Below, one piece after another: positions 63,314-64,000 of a stretch of DNA of 64,000 bases. The stretch is taken from NCBI RefSeq assembly GCF_003347665.1, contig NZ_QDGA01000002.1, positions 62,001 through 126,000 of the forward strand, given 5' to 3'. The translations under genes were made by a program, and so were the position numbers. This DNA is from Microvirga calopogonii. Its GTDB lineage: Bacteria > Pseudomonadota > Alphaproteobacteria > Rhizobiales > Beijerinckiaceae. The notes beneath the pieces are model-generated. The model was not told where the DNA came from and did no database searches. It was given only the letters and a program-made list of their open reading frames with translations. Position 1 is the stretch's first letter. Every line of letters starts with the position of its first letter.

Positions 63314-63395
63314 ATGGCCGGGCTCGTCCCGGCCATCCCGATACGGTGAAGCGCTGTGCCTTTCCGATCGGGATCACCGGCACGAGGCCGGTGAT
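63314..63395. repeat. Two small palindromes downstream of bolA
   Basis: ATGGCCGGG (63314-63322) pairs with CCCGGCCAT (63328-63336), and ATCACCGGC (63373-63381) with GCCGGTGAT (63387-63395). Each loop is five bases. The sequence ATGGCCGGG...CCCGGCCAT is a widespread intergenic element of Rhizobiales, and may act as a terminator between the convergent bolA and thiolase genes. Confidence 0.7.
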
Positions 63396-63460
63396 GACGT
63401 GGAGGGTGTTAAAAACCGATCGACGACTCGGCACCGAGACGGCGAAGCCGTACGGCATCG

Positions 63461-64000
63461 TCACTTGATCCGCTCGAGCACGCTCACGTAATTCGCCACG
63501 GCCGCGCTGCCCATATTGAAGATGCCGCCGAGGGTCGGGTTCTTCACCTGGATGCCGCCCGCCTCCTCGCAGAGCTGCATGGCGGAGAGCGCGTGCATGG
63601 ACACGCCGGTCGCCCCGATGGGGTGGCCCTTGGCCTTCAGGCCGCCGGAAGGGTTCACCGGCAGCTTGCCGTCCCGGTTCGTCCAGCCTTCCTTGACGGC
63701 AATCGCGCCCTGTCCGGGCGCCGTCAGGCCCATGGCCTCGTACTCGATCAGTTCCGCGATGGTGAAGCAGTCATGGGTCTCGACAAAGGAGAGATCGGTG
63801 ATCTGAATACCGGCCTGCGACAGGGCCCGCCGCCAGGCTTCCGCGCAGCCCTCAAACTGGACGATGTCGCGCTTCGACATGGGCAGGAAATCCTGCGCAT
63901 GGGCCGTCGCCCGGAAGGCCACCGCGCGCTTCATCCGCAGCGCCGTCTCGGTGTCGGCGAGGACCAGGGCGGCGGCGCCGTCGGAGACGAGCGAGCAATC
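63461..64000 (-). CDS. Thiolase (acetyl-CoA acetyltransferase/SCP2-thiolase type), C-terminal part
   Basis: The frame is open to the window edge, so the first half is missing. The C-terminal half shows SLVSDGAAALVLADTETALRM, VETHDCFTIAELIEYEAMGL, NPSGGLKAKGHPIGATGVS and MQLCEEAGG. The GHPIGATG loop carries the thiolase catalytic His; the usual late Cys of the CxG motif is not seen as such, which points to the SCP2/lipid-transfer-type thiolases. It acts on a CoA thioester; the exact pathway is unknown. Confidence 0.85.
   Translation of the reverse strand, partial: DCSLVSDGAAALVLADTETALRMKRAVAFRATAHAQDFLPMSKRDIVQFEGCAEAWRRALSQAGIQITDLSFVETHDCFTIAELIEYEAMGLTAPGQGAIAVKEGWTNRDGKLPVNPSGGLKAKGHPIGATGVSMHALSAMQLCEEAGGIQVKNPTLGGIFNMGSAAVANYVSVLERIK

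Overview
The window is high-GC DNA with dense, often four-base-overlapping genes. It looks chromosomal and comes from an alphaproteobacterium of the Rhizobiales, probably Methylobacteriaceae (Microvirga or Methylobacterium-like). That placement is an inference. It rests on cobalt-chelatase genes cobS/cobT, an RpoH-CarD-ferredoxin-S4-SUV3 helicase block, a proteasome-like Anbu operon, FixL/FixJ-style regulators and a C30-carotenoid locus built on hpnCDE. I see no phage, insertion sequence, CRISPR array or rRNA. One tRNA gene, tRNA-Arg(CCU), is present.

Layout. 1-1.8 kb: start of a large MscS-type channel and a small membrane protein. 2.1-9.6 kb: surface-sugar genes, namely a GH2 glycosidase, a GH1-RmlD fusion, UDP-galactopyranose mutase and a glycosyltransferase. 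9.8-11.4 kb: a PHA-granule-type small protein, two small unknowns and an RlpA lipoprotein. 11.6-22.2 kb: a one-strand cluster of two CrtI-family desaturases, a DUF2141 protein, a methyltransferase, an acyltransferase, a glycosyltransferase, hpnC and hpnD in one uninterrupted frame, hpnE and ispH. It reads as a self-contained route from FPP through squalene to a glycosylated, acylated C30 carotenoid. 22.2-27 kb: a MATE transporter, an amidoligase/class-I amidotransferase-like pair, and a histidine-kinase/receiver protein with an eroded ATPase domain. 27.2-32.4 kb: a secreted GH3 glucosidase and three membrane proteins.

32.6-42.1 kb: a MASE4 sensor kinase, a FixJ-like regulator and a single-domain receiver. 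They precede a same-strand run of isochorismatase-like hydrolase, XapX protein, YtcJ-like amidohydrolase with a Cys/His-rich tail, DoxX, MFS exporter, chloroperoxidase-like hydrolase and cupin. 42.1-45.6 kb: the tRNA, two unknown small proteins, a degenerate SNase-like protein and an M48 protease lipoprotein. 45.7-53.9 kb: rpoH, carD, fdxA, an S4 protein, an SUV3-like helicase, a DUF3108 protein, rpmB and a queuosine-precursor transporter.

54.0-58.0 kb: an operon of ATP-grasp, alpha-E, transglutaminase and Anbu protease, a predicted but poorly understood peptide-tagging or peptide-metabolite system. 58.2-64 kb: a phytase/esterase-like Tat protein, cobT, a nested palindrome, cobS, a J-domain protein, bolA and the end of a thiolase.

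The points most worth following are the hpnC-hpnD single frame inside the C30 carotenoid cluster, the two separate amidoligase-type systems (23.8-25.5 kb and 54-58 kb), the GH1-RmlD fusion, and the XapX/amidohydrolase/DoxX island next to a two-component system.
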